Origin: Micromonospora_H sonneratiae
GTDB lineage: Bacteria > Actinomycetota > Actinomycetes > Mycobacteriales > Micromonosporaceae
Assembly (NCBI RefSeq): GCF_042679305.1
Contig: NZ_JBHTMP010000037.1
Span: 1 to 64,000 of the forward strand
DNA length: 64,000 bases
Direction: 5' to 3'
The notes below the pieces were generated by a model, which was not told the origin of the DNA, ran no database searches, and was given only the letters and a program-made list of their open reading frames with translations. The stretch's first letter is position 1, and each line of letters begins with the position of its first letter. A program made the position numbers and the translations under genes. Below, in pieces: positions 1-7,795 of the stretch.

Positions 1-32
1 GATCTGAAGTTATGTCCACAACGTACAGACGA

Positions 33-893
33 TCACGCGGTGGCCGCCTCGCGTCCACCCCGCTCCACCAGCAAGATCTCAAACGGCGGCTGCCGTACTA
101 GCAAGCCCACCGATAGATCTTCAGCTTCGTGACAAGTGCGTAGCACTCGCGGGAAGTCGTGGAGGAATCGGCGGTAGTCGGTCGTTGAGGATCTTCCAGT
201 TCTTGGGGCGATGGCGCGTTCGACGGCGGCGCGGGTACGGTGGATCGTGGTGTTGCACGCGCGGCAAACCTCGGTCAGGCCCTGTCCCGGTGGCCGCTTG
301 TACGGGGTGGTCAAGCCGGTGCCCTGGTAGCCCATGTCGCCGATCGCGCTGGGGCCGTCGGGAGGTAGAGGCTGGCCCAGCGGTCGGCGATACCGGAATC
401 GATGAACGCCTTGCTGTCGGCGGGCTCCTGGGTAGGGGTGCCCGACGTCGACCACCCTGCCGGTGAGGGTGGCCACGGCCTGGACGTTCTGCCCAGACAG
501 GTGTTTCTTGTCGGAGAACAGGCCGATGGTGTCGGCGCGTGCCGACCGGGCGATGAACCCGTCGACCAGCACCGCCTGCGAACGGGCCTGGGCGCTCACC
601 CGCGTGGCGCACTCGTCGAGGATCGCGTCGATGAGCGGTTCGTGTTGCTCCTGGTAGCGCCTTACCGTGACGGTCCCGCAGCCGAACACCTGGGCACAGA
701 CGTCCTCGGGCAGGTTGTGGCGTAGCTTGAGCAGGACCATCACCAGCGCCGTGTACAGTGGCACAGCCTTCGGCCGGCCCAGCGATGCCTGCCAGTCCAG
801 GATCAGATCCAACTCGGTGTACAGCCGGTCGAGTTGCTCCCGGCTCAGTCCGGTCATAGGCACCCAACGCGGCTGTCCCCAATCGGCCGGCAC
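33..893 (-). pseudogene. Decayed IS5-type DDE transposase
   Basis: The N-terminal third reads as the helix-turn-helix of IS5-like DDE_Tnp_4 transposases. The core then keeps VVDVGHPYPGAR, AIGDMGYQGTGL and AAVERAIA, which are hallmarks of this family. The reading frame is broken. Near 405-420 the expected DSKAFIDSGIADRW continues in another frame and returns near 360. Near 205 the expected KNWKILND is again in another frame. Near 130 the family-typical TKLKIYRWAC is also out of frame. With at least three or four compensating frameshifts the element should be inactive. I could not identify terminal inverted repeats or target duplications, and the left end may lie outside the window. The family call is firm; the exact IS subgroup is not. 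Confidence 0.75.
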
Positions 894-988
894 TAGCGCC
901 CAGCCTGCCGCTCACACCGCAAGCCACCGCCACAAGATCGGCAGGACGTGCTCCGCGCCGCCGCACAACCCACGGTCGACAGCTGACG

Positions 989-1447
989 TCAGGTCGCCAG
1001 CGCCTCGGCCGCTCGACGGATGCCACCCCGGATCATCTCGCTGTAGTCGTCCTTGCTCAGCGCCGACAGACTCTCCTCGGCGCGGGCCAGGTGCTCCCGA
1101 GCCTCATCTAGCTGGCCGAGCCGGCGGTAGTCCTCGGCGAGGTTGAGGTGCAGCGACGGCATGAACCCCTGGACCTGCAACGACGAGTGGTAGCGCTGGA
1201 GGCGTTCGTCGGTGAGGGTGTCGACCGCTTCGAGGGCGCGCAAATTCCAGGCGAGTTCGTCGGCGGGGTCGTCCTGTAGGTCAGCCAGATAGTGGGCCAC
1301 AGCGCACCGGTGGAACGGGTCACCGTCCGCCCCGACCCGCTCCCAGAGCGCGGTGAGCTGCTCCCGAGCCGGCCCGGTCTGCCCCGCCCGTCCCAGCTCG
1401 ACCGCTGCGCTCATCTCGGCGATGATCTCGTCTGGCTTGTCGCTCAC
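989..1447 (-). CDS. TPR-like hypothetical protein
   Basis: This is a 152-residue acidic, all-helical protein. It contains helix pairs that resemble degenerate tetratricopeptide repeats, for example HRCAVAHYLADLQDDP, LHLNLAEDYRRLGQLDEAREHL and AEESLSALSKDDY. The start is a GTG with a strong GGAGGAG about seven bases upstream. Proteins of this type are common in actinomycetes and are usually annotated as tetratricopeptide-repeat proteins of unknown function. It has no signal peptide and no catalytic motif. It lies downstream of the DUF397/XRE pair on the same strand but with a gap of about 60 bases, so operon membership is uncertain. Confidence 0.7.
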   Translation of the reverse strand: MSDKPDEIIAEMSAAVELGRAGQTGPAREQLTALWERVGADGDPFHRCAVAHYLADLQDDPADELAWNLRALEAVDTLTDERLQRYHSSLQVQGFMPSLHLNLAEDYRRLGQLDEAREHLARAEESLSALSKDDYSEMIRGGIRRAAEALAT

Positions 1448-1510
1448 TGCCCGCTCCTCCGGTCGGTCGACGCGTCCGGGGAGAGAATCGGGCCTCGACC
1501 GGGTCGAGGG

Positions 1511-1795
1511 TCAAGCCGCCGGTCGCCCGCCGTCGAAACCCCCATCGGGTACGCCAGCGACAAAGCTCGCCCAAGCCTCACATCCGAAGGCGAGCACCGG
1601 CCCGGTCGGATCCTTGGAATCGCGTACGGCGACCGCCCGCACCAGCTCGGCCACCTCGACACAGTTGACGTCGGAGCCGCTACGGCTGGACTTGCGCCAC
1701 ACCGCCGGCACCTCGGCCACCTCGACGCAGTCGGCGTCGGAACCGCTGCGACTGGACTTGCGCCACACCGCGTCTGATAGCTCCGGAGTAATCAT
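1511..1795 (-). CDS. DUF397 domain protein with duplicated motif
   Basis: This 94-residue protein belongs to the DUF397 family. Small proteins of this family pair with XRE/DUF5753 regulators throughout Streptomyces and Micromonospora. The typical motif WRKSSRSG...NCVEVAE occurs twice, at residues 11-28 and 33-50, as an in-frame 22-residue (66-base) duplication. After it comes the usual VAVRDSKDPTGPVLAF segment. It starts only 7 bases after the stop of the upstream XRE gene, so the two are almost certainly cotranscribed. By analogy with characterised pairs it probably modulates the partner regulator, which is inference. Confidence 0.88.
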   Translation of the reverse strand: MITPELSDAVWRKSSRSGSDADCVEVAEVPAVWRKSSRSGSDVNCVEVAELVRAVAVRDSKDPTGPVLAFGCEAWASFVAGVPDGGFDGGRPAA

Positions 1796-1802
1796 CTCGG
1801 GC

Positions 1803-2654
1803 TCACTTTCGCTCGTGCTCTATTGCGGCCTGCGCAATAAACTCGACCGACCGGGTCGGGCTGAGCGCCATCGCCGCCAGTCTATCCGCCACCCGGCGGA
1901 AGGCGGCCACCTGCTCCGGCTCCTCCAGGAACACGCTGGACATCCTCTGCTCCTGGTGCACCACGGACGGCTCGCGCTCGAAGTCGAGGATCAGGAACGC
2001 CCCGTCCAGCCCGGGATGCCCGCCGACGGCGAGCGGCAGCACCGACAGCCTGATGTGCGGGGTCTCGGCCAGTTCGATCAGGCACCGCAACTGGCGGGCC
2101 ATCACCCGCCGGTCGCCGAGCACCCGACGCAACGCGATCTCGTCCACAATGGCGTGAAACCGCGGTGGCTGCGGACGGTTGAGGATCGCCTGCCGGCCCT
2201 GCCGGGCGGCCACCCGGACCCGCGCGTCGGCCTCCGGAATGCCGGCCGCCCGCATCACCGCCCGGGTGTAGTCCTCGGTCTGCAACAGCCCGGGCACCAG
2301 CAGCGGCTGCCAACTGGCCAGCCGGGTGGCCTGCGCCTCCAGTTGGAAAAAGGTCTTCGACCACGAGGTAAGCCCTGGGCCGAGCAGCTCCCACCAGCCG
2401 CGCTCGCCGGCCCGCTCGGTCATCGCCAGCAGCCGCTTGCGTTCCGCTCCGATCACGCCGTAGATCACCAGTAGCGAGGCCACGTCCTCCGGCCGGATGC
2501 CCTGCTGCCCGGTCTCCATTCTGGACAGTCGGGACGGCTGCCAGCCCAATTGTCGGCACACCACCAGCGCGGTCAGGCCCCGCGCCTTGCGCAGCTGTCG
2601 CAATTCACCGCCGAGCCCTCGGCTGACCACCGTGGGCAGATATTGCCGCACCAT
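1803..2654 (-). CDS. XRE-family regulator with DUF5753
   Basis: This is a 283-residue cytoplasmic transcription regulator. Residues of about 15-65 form a Cro/C1-type helix-turn-helix (LRQLRKARGLTALVV followed by QPSRLSRMETGQQG). The rest is the DUF5753 domain typical of Scr1/WhiJ-type regulators (LVPGLLQTEDYTRAVM, RQAILNRPQPPRFHAIVDE, VLPLAVGGHPGLDGAFLILDF). The ATG start has GGAGGG upstream. It forms an operon with the DUF397 gene and is divergent from the small gene at 2769. Such pairs act in development or specialised metabolism in related bacteria; the target here is unknown. Confidence 0.92.
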   Translation of the reverse strand: MVRQYLPTVVSRGLGGELRQLRKARGLTALVVCRQLGWQPSRLSRMETGQQGIRPEDVASLLVIYGVIGAERKRLLAMTERAGERGWWELLGPGLTSWSKTFFQLEAQATRLASWQPLLVPGLLQTEDYTRAVMRAAGIPEADARVRVAARQGRQAILNRPQPPRFHAIVDEIALRRVLGDRRVMARQLRCLIELAETPHIRLSVLPLAVGGHPGLDGAFLILDFEREPSVVHQEQRMSSVFLEEPEQVAAFRRVADRLAAMALSPTRSVEFIAQAAIEHERK

Positions 2655-2768
2655 TTTTGCACCCTCCGCAATGCGTTGACTCCGATGCGTGCAGACGGAA
2701 CTCTAAACAGAAATTGCTCGACAACACAACGGGGTAGCGATCAGCAATTGGAGGGACCCAAATTGCCA

Positions 2769-3197
2769 ATGAATCAATTGACGCCCGGCGGGCCTGAGAC
2801 GAGCACCGATCGGGCGGCCACGAACGGACGGTTGCTGATGAGCGTGCTGGCGCCATGGGCGCAGCCGTACGATCCGGCGAATTCGCCGGGGCCGATTCCG
2901 TCGGTGGTGGAGCGTTTCAGGCGCGATCGGGAACGGCCGTCATCGCCGAGCGACGCGGAGCAGGAAGCCAGTCGCTACACTGTGGTGCTGGTCTCCCCGG
3001 ACGCGGCCGAGGCGCTGGGACACCACCGCTACGACGTGGGCCTGCGGGTCTACCGCGACGAGTACCTGGCCCAGGACGCCCTCGACCTCGACGAGGCGGC
3101 CGACATCATCAAGAAAGCGTGTGGCGAGCAAATCACGCTGACCGAGCACCGCTCCGACCTGACCTACTGGACCGCCCGCGTCCGCCCACCGTCCTGA
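2769..3197 (+). CDS. Small hypothetical protein
   Basis: This encodes a 142-residue protein beginning MNQLTPGGPETST. I chose this ATG because GGAGGG lies 13 bases upstream (2750-2755), and the longer frame reading back to 2550 would run through the divergent regulator. The N-terminal half looks disordered. The C-terminal 75 residues (VVLVSPDAAEALGHHRYDVGLRVYRDEYLAQ...) look like a compact alpha/beta domain. I do not recognise a family. Its position, divergent from an XRE/DUF397 operon, suggests it may be that regulator's target, which is inference only. Confidence 0.7.
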   Translation: MNQLTPGGPETSTDRAATNGRLLMSVLAPWAQPYDPANSPGPIPSVVERFRRDRERPSSPSDAEQEASRYTVVLVSPDAAEALGHHRYDVGLRVYRDEYLAQDALDLDEAADIIKKACGEQITLTEHRSDLTYWTARVRPPS

Positions 3198-3212
3198 CCA
3201 CCCCGCCCCACC

Positions 3213-3299
3213 CCCGTCTTCCCCTGTTGATCAAGAGGTTTGCGTCATGCGAAGCCACTCTTTCTGACCTAAATCTCTTGATCAACAGGGAAAGACGGG
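3213..3299. repeat. 29-base inverted repeat between convergent genes
   Basis: Arms at 3213-3241 and 3271-3299 are complementary over 29 bases with two mismatches, separated by a 29-base spacer. The core of each arm is CCTGTTGATCAAGAG. It lies exactly between the stop of the small gene (3197) and the stop of the thiolase (3300), so it could act as a bidirectional terminator. A related copy occurs at 59291-59365, which argues for a dispersed palindromic element rather than a purely local terminator. Confidence 0.8.
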
Positions 3300-4502
3300 T
3301 TAGGCCGATTCGAGCAGCAGGGAAATGCCCTGGCCGACTCCGACGCACATAGTGCAGAGCGCCCGACGCGCTCCGCGATTACGCAATTCCAGGGCGGCGG
3401 TCAGCGCCAACCGGGCTCCGCTGGCCCCCAGTGGGTGCCCGAGAGCGATCGCCCCACCGTTGGGGTTGACGTGTTCGGCGTCCTCCGGCAGCCCGAGTTC
3501 CCGCAGCACCGCCACCGCCTGAGCGGCGAACGCCTCGTTCAACTCGACCACGTCGACCTGCGACAGGCTCAGCCCCAGCCGGGCCAGCAGCCGGTTGGTC
3601 GCCGGGACCGGGCCCACGCCCATCACCCGGGGTGGCACGCCGGCAGCGGCGGCACCGGTGACCCGGGCCAGCGGGGTGAGGCCGTACCGGTTGACCGCCG
3701 CCTCGCTGGCCACCAGCAGCGCCACCGCGCCGTCGTTCACACCCGACGAGTTGCCGGCGGTCACCGTACCCCCGTCGCGGAACGGCGTGGGCAACGCGGC
3801 GAGGCGCTCCAGGGAGGTCTCCCGGGGGTGCTCGTCGACGCTCACCAGCCGGGTGTCGCGTCGGCCCTCGGGCACCGAGATCGGCACGATCTCCTCGGCC
3901 AGCCGGCCGTTGGCCTGTGCCCTGGCGGCCCGCTGCTGGGAACGCAGGGCGAACGCGTCCTGGGTGGCCCGGTCGACGCCGTACTCGGCCGCCACGTTCT
4001 CGGCCGTCTCCGGCATCGAGTCGGTCCCCCACCCCTTCCGCATGAGCGGGTTCACGAACCGCCAACCGATGGTGGTGTCGTGGATCTCGGCGGTACGGGA
4101 GAAGCCGCTGGTCGCCTTCGGCAGCACGAACGGGGCCCGACTCATGCTCTCCACACCACCGGCGACGACCAGATCGGCGTCCCCGGCGACGATGGCCCGG
4201 GCGGCGGACGCCAGCGCGTCCAGCCCGGAACCGCAGAGCCGGTTGACAGTGGTGCCCGGTACCCCCTCGGGCAGACCGCCCAGCAGGGCCGCCATCCGGG
4301 CCACGTTGCGGTTGTCCTCGCCCGCCTGGTTGGCACAGCCCAGCACGACGTCGTCGACCGACGCCCAGTCCACCGAGGGGTGCCGGGCCACCAGTTCCCG
4401 GATCACATGGGCCGCCAGGTCGTCCGGTCGTACGCCGGCGAGCGCGCCAGCATACCGGCCGATGGGGGTGCGTACGCCGGAAACGAGAAATGCCGCTGTC
4501 AC
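3300..4502 (-). CDS. 3-oxoadipyl-CoA/acetyl-CoA thiolase
   Basis: This is a 400-residue thiolase of the degradative type. It has the nucleophile region GTTVNRLCGSGLDALASAARAI (Cys near residue 90), AGGVESMSRAPFV, NEAFAAQ, GGAIALGHPLGASG, and the C-terminal CMCVGVGQG. CANQAGEDNRNVARMAALL and EIHDTTIGWRFVNP are strikingly like PcaF, which splits 3-oxoadipyl-CoA into succinyl-CoA and acetyl-CoA in the beta-ketoadipate pathway. No other pca gene is nearby, so a general acetyl-CoA C-acyltransferase role is also possible. The start is GTG at 4502. The open frame continues to 4616, but that would collide with the divergent GST gene and add a non-family leader. Confidence 0.9.
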   Translation of the reverse strand: MTAAFLVSGVRTPIGRYAGALAGVRPDDLAAHVIRELVARHPSVDWASVDDVVLGCANQAGEDNRNVARMAALLGGLPEGVPGTTVNRLCGSGLDALASAARAIVAGDADLVVAGGVESMSRAPFVLPKATSGFSRTAEIHDTTIGWRFVNPLMRKGWGTDSMPETAENVAAEYGVDRATQDAFALRSQQRAARAQANGRLAEEIVPISVPEGRRDTRLVSVDEHPRETSLERLAALPTPFRDGGTVTAGNSSGVNDGAVALLVASEAAVNRYGLTPLARVTGAAAAGVPPRVMGVGPVPATNRLLARLGLSLSQVDVVELNEAFAAQAVAVLRELGLPEDAEHVNPNGGAIALGHPLGASGARLALTAALELRNRGARRALCTMCVGVGQGISLLLESA

Positions 4503-4601
4503 GTCAGGCAGGATATCCAGGTCTTTCCCGAGCGTCAGGCCCGGAGCCGGCGGGGGCGGCGTACGCCACCGAGTCCGGTTCCGACGGTCCGCCCGCCGGG
4601 A

Positions 4602-4607
4602 TAGATT
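4602..4607 (+). promoter_or_regulatory. -10 element for leaderless GST-family gene
   Basis: TAGATT ends 7 bases before the ATG at 4615, placing the expected transcript start at or next to the initiation codon. There is no Shine-Dalgarno sequence. A clear -35 is not visible. Confidence 0.45.
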
Positions 4608-4614
4608 GGTCGGC

Positions 4615-5580
4615 ATGGCTCAGCCCCAGTTCGGCCGGGAGACATCGAGCACCGGCGAGTTCGTCCGACAGTCCAACCGGTTCACCGGTCGGGTGAGTGC
4701 CGAGTCGCAGTCCCCGCCCGGCGGCGGGCCGGACGAGCAGGGCAGGTGGCCGCTGGAGGCCGGACGCTACCGGCTCATCTGGTGTCGGGCCTGCCCGTGG
4801 GCACACCGGGCCCGGATCGTCCGGGGGCTGCTCGGCCTCGACGACGCGATCTCGTTGGGCACGGTCGACCCGATCCGGGACGATCGCGGTTGGCGGTTCA
4901 CCCTCGACGCGGATGGTCGTGATCCGGTGCTCGGGGTGAAGTTCCTCTCCGAGGTCTACCTGGCCACCGACCCGGAGTTCACCGGCCGAGTCACCGTTCC
5001 GGCGCTGGTCGACACGGTCACCGGCCAGGTGGTCACCAACGACTATCCGCAGTTGACGCTCGACTTCTCCACGCAGTGGCGGGACCTGCACCGACCCGGT
5101 GCCCCGGACCTGTACCCGGTGGCGTTGCGGCCGGAGCTGGACGGGTTGATGGCCGACATCCACCGGGACGTCAACAACGGGGTCTACCGGTGCGGGTTCG
5201 CCGTCTCGCAGCGGGCGTACGACGAGGCGTTCGTCCGGCTGTTCGAGCGGCTCGACGCGCTCTCGGTCCGGTTGGCCGACCGCCGCTACCTGATGGGTGA
5301 CTCGATCACCGAGGCGGACATCCGGCTCTTCACCACGCTGGTCCGGTTCGACGCCGTCTACCACGGGCACTTCAAGTGCAACCGCAACAAGCTGACCGAG
5401 ATGCCGGTGCTGTGGGCGTACGCCCGTGACCTGTTCCAGACCCCGGGTTTCGGGGACACGGTCGACTTCAGCCAGATCAAGGCGCACTACTACCGTACGC
5501 ATCCGGCGATCAACCCCACCGGAATCGTGCCGTTGGGTCCCGACGAGTCCGGTTGGACCGCCCCGCACGGACGTGGCTGA
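4615..5580 (+). CDS. Xi-class glutathione transferase-like reductase
   Basis: This encodes a 321-residue cytoplasmic protein of the S-glutathionyl-hydroquinone reductase (YqjG/ECM4, xi-class GST) family. The thioredoxin-fold N-domain has the active-site motif CRACPWAHRARI (nucleophilic Cys of the CPWAHR signature near residue 61), then VPALVDTVTGQVVTNDYPQL. The all-helical C-domain includes DIHRDVNNGVYRCGFA, RYLMGDSITEADIRLFTTLVRFD and the family-typical FKCNRNKL. Actinobacteria generally use mycothiol, so the natural thiol may be mycothiol rather than glutathione (inference). The ATG at 4615 is preceded by a -10-like TAGATT and no RBS, so the mRNA is probably leaderless. The longer frame upstream is antisense to the thiolase and not real. 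Confidence 0.9.
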   Translation: MAQPQFGRETSSTGEFVRQSNRFTGRVSAESQSPPGGGPDEQGRWPLEAGRYRLIWCRACPWAHRARIVRGLLGLDDAISLGTVDPIRDDRGWRFTLDADGRDPVLGVKFLSEVYLATDPEFTGRVTVPALVDTVTGQVVTNDYPQLTLDFSTQWRDLHRPGAPDLYPVALRPELDGLMADIHRDVNNGVYRCGFAVSQRAYDEAFVRLFERLDALSVRLADRRYLMGDSITEADIRLFTTLVRFDAVYHGHFKCNRNKLTEMPVLWAYARDLFQTPGFGDTVDFSQIKAHYYRTHPAINPTGIVPLGPDESGWTAPHGRG

Positions 5581-6220
5581 CCGGTCGACCATCGCGTTTC
5601 TCGCTGCCACCGCCGCCGCCATCTGCACCGTGGTCGGCGCTGGCGCCGTGACCGTCGCGGTGGTCGCCGGGCCCGGGCCCGGGCTGACCGGGTACGTCAG
5701 TGAGGCCGGCATCGCCACCAGCGCGTACGCGTCAACGTTCCAGCTGGGCATGTTCAGCCTGGCCGCCGCCCTGTTCCTGTTCGCCACGGCACTGCCCCCG
5801 ACGCTACGACCGGCCGCCGCCCTGCTGGCCCTCAGCGGGCTGTCGACCGTGCTCTCCGGCGCGGTGACCTGCACCGACGGTTGTCCGCTGCCCCCGTTCG
5901 AGCGGGCCACCACCGCTGACCTGGTGCACGGTGGGGCGGCCATCGCCGCCGTCGCCGCCTCGGTCTTCGCCATGTTGGTGATCGTCGTGTCGCCCCGCGC
6001 TCCCCGGTCGTTGCGGCGGCTGTCCGTGCTGGCCGCCGCCTTCGCGCTGCCGCTGTCGGCGACGGTCGGCATCGCGATCCTGACGCTCGGCCGGGGAAGG
6101 GTGGTGGGCGTCGTGGAACGACTGTTGCTGGCCAACGTGATGCTGTGGGTGCTCACCGCCGCCGTGGTGGTGGTGATCCAACATCGGCGGGCGGTCCGTT
6201 TGTTCCCCCGGGGCCAGTAA
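5573..6220 (+). CDS. DUF998-like membrane protein
   Basis: This is a 215-residue integral membrane protein with about six hydrophobic segments (IAFLAATAAAICTVVGAGAV, LGMFSLAAALFLFATAL, AALLALSGLSTVLSGAV, AIAAVAASVFAMLVIVV, LAAAFALPLSATVGIAILTL, LANVMLWVLTAAVVVVI). The layout and the GCPLPPF loop between helices resemble the DUF998 family. The GTG start at 5573 lies inside the last codons of the GST gene and overlaps it by 8 bases, so translation is coupled. This suggests a shared role, unknown. The reading frame further upstream is a shadow of the GST gene. Confidence 0.75.
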   Translation: MADRSTIAFLAATAAAICTVVGAGAVTVAVVAGPGPGLTGYVSEAGIATSAYASTFQLGMFSLAAALFLFATALPPTLRPAAALLALSGLSTVLSGAVTCTDGCPLPPFERATTADLVHGGAAIAAVAASVFAMLVIVVSPRAPRSLRRLSVLAAAFALPLSATVGIAILTLGRGRVVGVVERLLLANVMLWVLTAAVVVVIQHRRAVRLFPRGQ

Positions 6221-6421
6221 GGAGCCTCACGCCAACTACTCCTTCCCCTACCGGCCCCGCTCGCGTATCGTGGCCAGACGATGATCAATGTCTGGTGTCT
6301 CACTGCCCGCCTGTATGTCGACCTCCGACTACAGGCCAGCGGCATCTGTCGCGCTCAGCCGCCCCGCTGACCGTCGACCTCTTCCGGGGATGGAAACCCG
6401 GACCAGACTCTTGGACTCCCT

Positions 6422-7732
6422 ATGCTCGCCGCACTTCGCAAGGTGCCCTTTTCCGTACAGATCCTGCTCGGCCTGGTGCTCGGCGCCGGCCTCGGCTACC
6501 TGGCCCGGGCCAGTGACGTCTCCTGGCTCGGCACCACCCTCGACACCATCGGCAGCCTCTTCGTCCAGCTGCTGAAACTCGCCGTACCCCCGCTCGTCTT
6601 CACCGCCATCGTGGTGAGCGTGGTCAGCCTGCGGGGCGTGGCCAACGCCGCCCGGCTGGCCGGCAAGACCCTGCTCTGGTTCGCCATCACCGCGTTGGTC
6701 TCGGTCGGGGTCGGTATCGGCGTCGGCCTGATCACCAACCCCGGCCAGGGCGTCACCCTGGACATCGCCGGCGCGACCGCCCCGAAGAAGACCGGTTCCT
6801 GGACCGACTTCCTCACCGGCATCGTGCCCACCAACCCGGTCGGCGCGTTCGTCGAGGGCAACGTACTCCAGATCGTCTTCCTCGCCCTGGTCGTCGGCGC
6901 GGCGGCGCTGCTCGTCGGCAAGGCCGCCGAACCGTTCGTCGACCTCAACCGGTCGCTGCTGGAGATCGTCCAGAAGGCGCTCTGGTGGGTCATCCGGCTC
7001 GCCCCGCTGGGCACGCTCGGCCTGATCGGGCACGCCGTCGAGTCGTACGGCTGGGACCTGCTGGCCCCGCTGGCCACCTTCACCACCGCCGTCTACGTCG
7101 GCTCCGCGATCGTGCTCTTCGTGGTCTACCCGCTGGTGCTGATCGTCGCCGGCCGGCTCAACCCGCTGCGCTTCTTCGCCGGGGCGTGGCCCGCCATCGA
7201 ACTGGCCTTCGTCTCCCGCTCGTCGGTGGGCACGATGCCGGTGACCCAGCGGGCCGTGGAGCGGCTCGGCGTCCCCCGCGAGTACGCGTCCTTCGCGGTG
7301 CCCTTCGGTGCCACCACCAAGATGGACGGTTGCGCCGCCATCTACCCGGCGCTGGCGGCCATCTTCGTCGCCCAGGTCTTCGACGTGGCCCTGCGCCCGG
7401 TCGACTACCTGCTGATCGCCTTCGTGTCGGTGGTCGGTTCCGCCGCCACCGCCGGTCTGACCGGCGCGATCGTGATGCTCACCCTCACGCTCAGCACGCT
7501 GGGCCTGCCGCTGGCCGGTGCCGGTCTGCTCCTGGCGATCGACCCGATCCTGGACATGATCCGTACCGCGACGAACGTGGCCGGGCAGGCGCTGGTGCCG
7601 ACGGTCGTCGCCGCCCGGGAAGGGCTGCTGGACCGTAGGGCGTACGACTCGGCCGGCCGGCGTGGGCTGGACGAGAGCCCGGCGGTCACCGAGCCCACCC
7701 GGGGTGACGAGCCGGCCCCCGTACCGGCCTGA
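6422..7732 (+). CDS. Dicarboxylate/amino acid:cation symporter
   Basis: This is a 436-residue sodium/proton-dicarboxylate symporter of the SDF (DctA/GltP) family. It has about eight transmembrane helices plus re-entrant loops. The family signatures are present: the serine-rich loop FVSRSSVGTMPVTQR, the PFGATTKMDGCAAIYPALAAIFVAQ helix, and IDPILDMIRTATNVAGQA carrying the substrate-binding Asp/Arg and NVxG region. It would import C4-dicarboxylates or glutamate/aspartate across the cytoplasmic membrane. The ATG start agrees with family N-termini (LRKVPFSVQILLGLVLG). The 200 bases upstream show no other gene. It is followed by a strong hairpin at 7741-7781 and is convergent with the GNAT gene. 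Confidence 0.93.
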   Translation: MLAALRKVPFSVQILLGLVLGAGLGYLARASDVSWLGTTLDTIGSLFVQLLKLAVPPLVFTAIVVSVVSLRGVANAARLAGKTLLWFAITALVSVGVGIGVGLITNPGQGVTLDIAGATAPKKTGSWTDFLTGIVPTNPVGAFVEGNVLQIVFLALVVGAAALLVGKAAEPFVDLNRSLLEIVQKALWWVIRLAPLGTLGLIGHAVESYGWDLLAPLATFTTAVYVGSAIVLFVVYPLVLIVAGRLNPLRFFAGAWPAIELAFVSRSSVGTMPVTQRAVERLGVPREYASFAVPFGATTKMDGCAAIYPALAAIFVAQVFDVALRPVDYLLIAFVSVVGSAATAGLTGAIVMLTLTLSTLGLPLAGAGLLLAIDPILDMIRTATNVAGQALVPTVVAAREGLLDRRAYDSAGRRGLDESPAVTEPTRGDEPAPVPA

Positions 7733-7740
7733 TCGTAGGG

Positions 7741-7781
7741 AAGGGCCCTTCTCATCGCTTTCTGCCTTGAGAAGGGCCCTT
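7741..7781. terminator. Bidirectional GGGCCC-type hairpin
   Basis: A 14-base perfect stem (7741-7754 with 7768-7781, AAGGGCCCTTCTCA) has a 13-base loop and sits between two convergent genes. The same AAGGGCCCTT core appears in hairpins at 13711-13758 and 48764-48803. Confidence 0.8.
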
Positions 7782-7795
7782 TCCTGCCCCGAAGC

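Noticed and set aside
3595..4614. In-frame 340-codon extension upstream of the GST-like gene
   Set aside because: It runs antisense through the thiolase. Homology and a -10 element place the start at 4615.
6221..6421. Possible riboswitch in the leader of the dicarboxylate symporter gene
   Set aside because: I found no conserved aptamer sequence; the hairpins visible are ordinary for GC-rich DNA.
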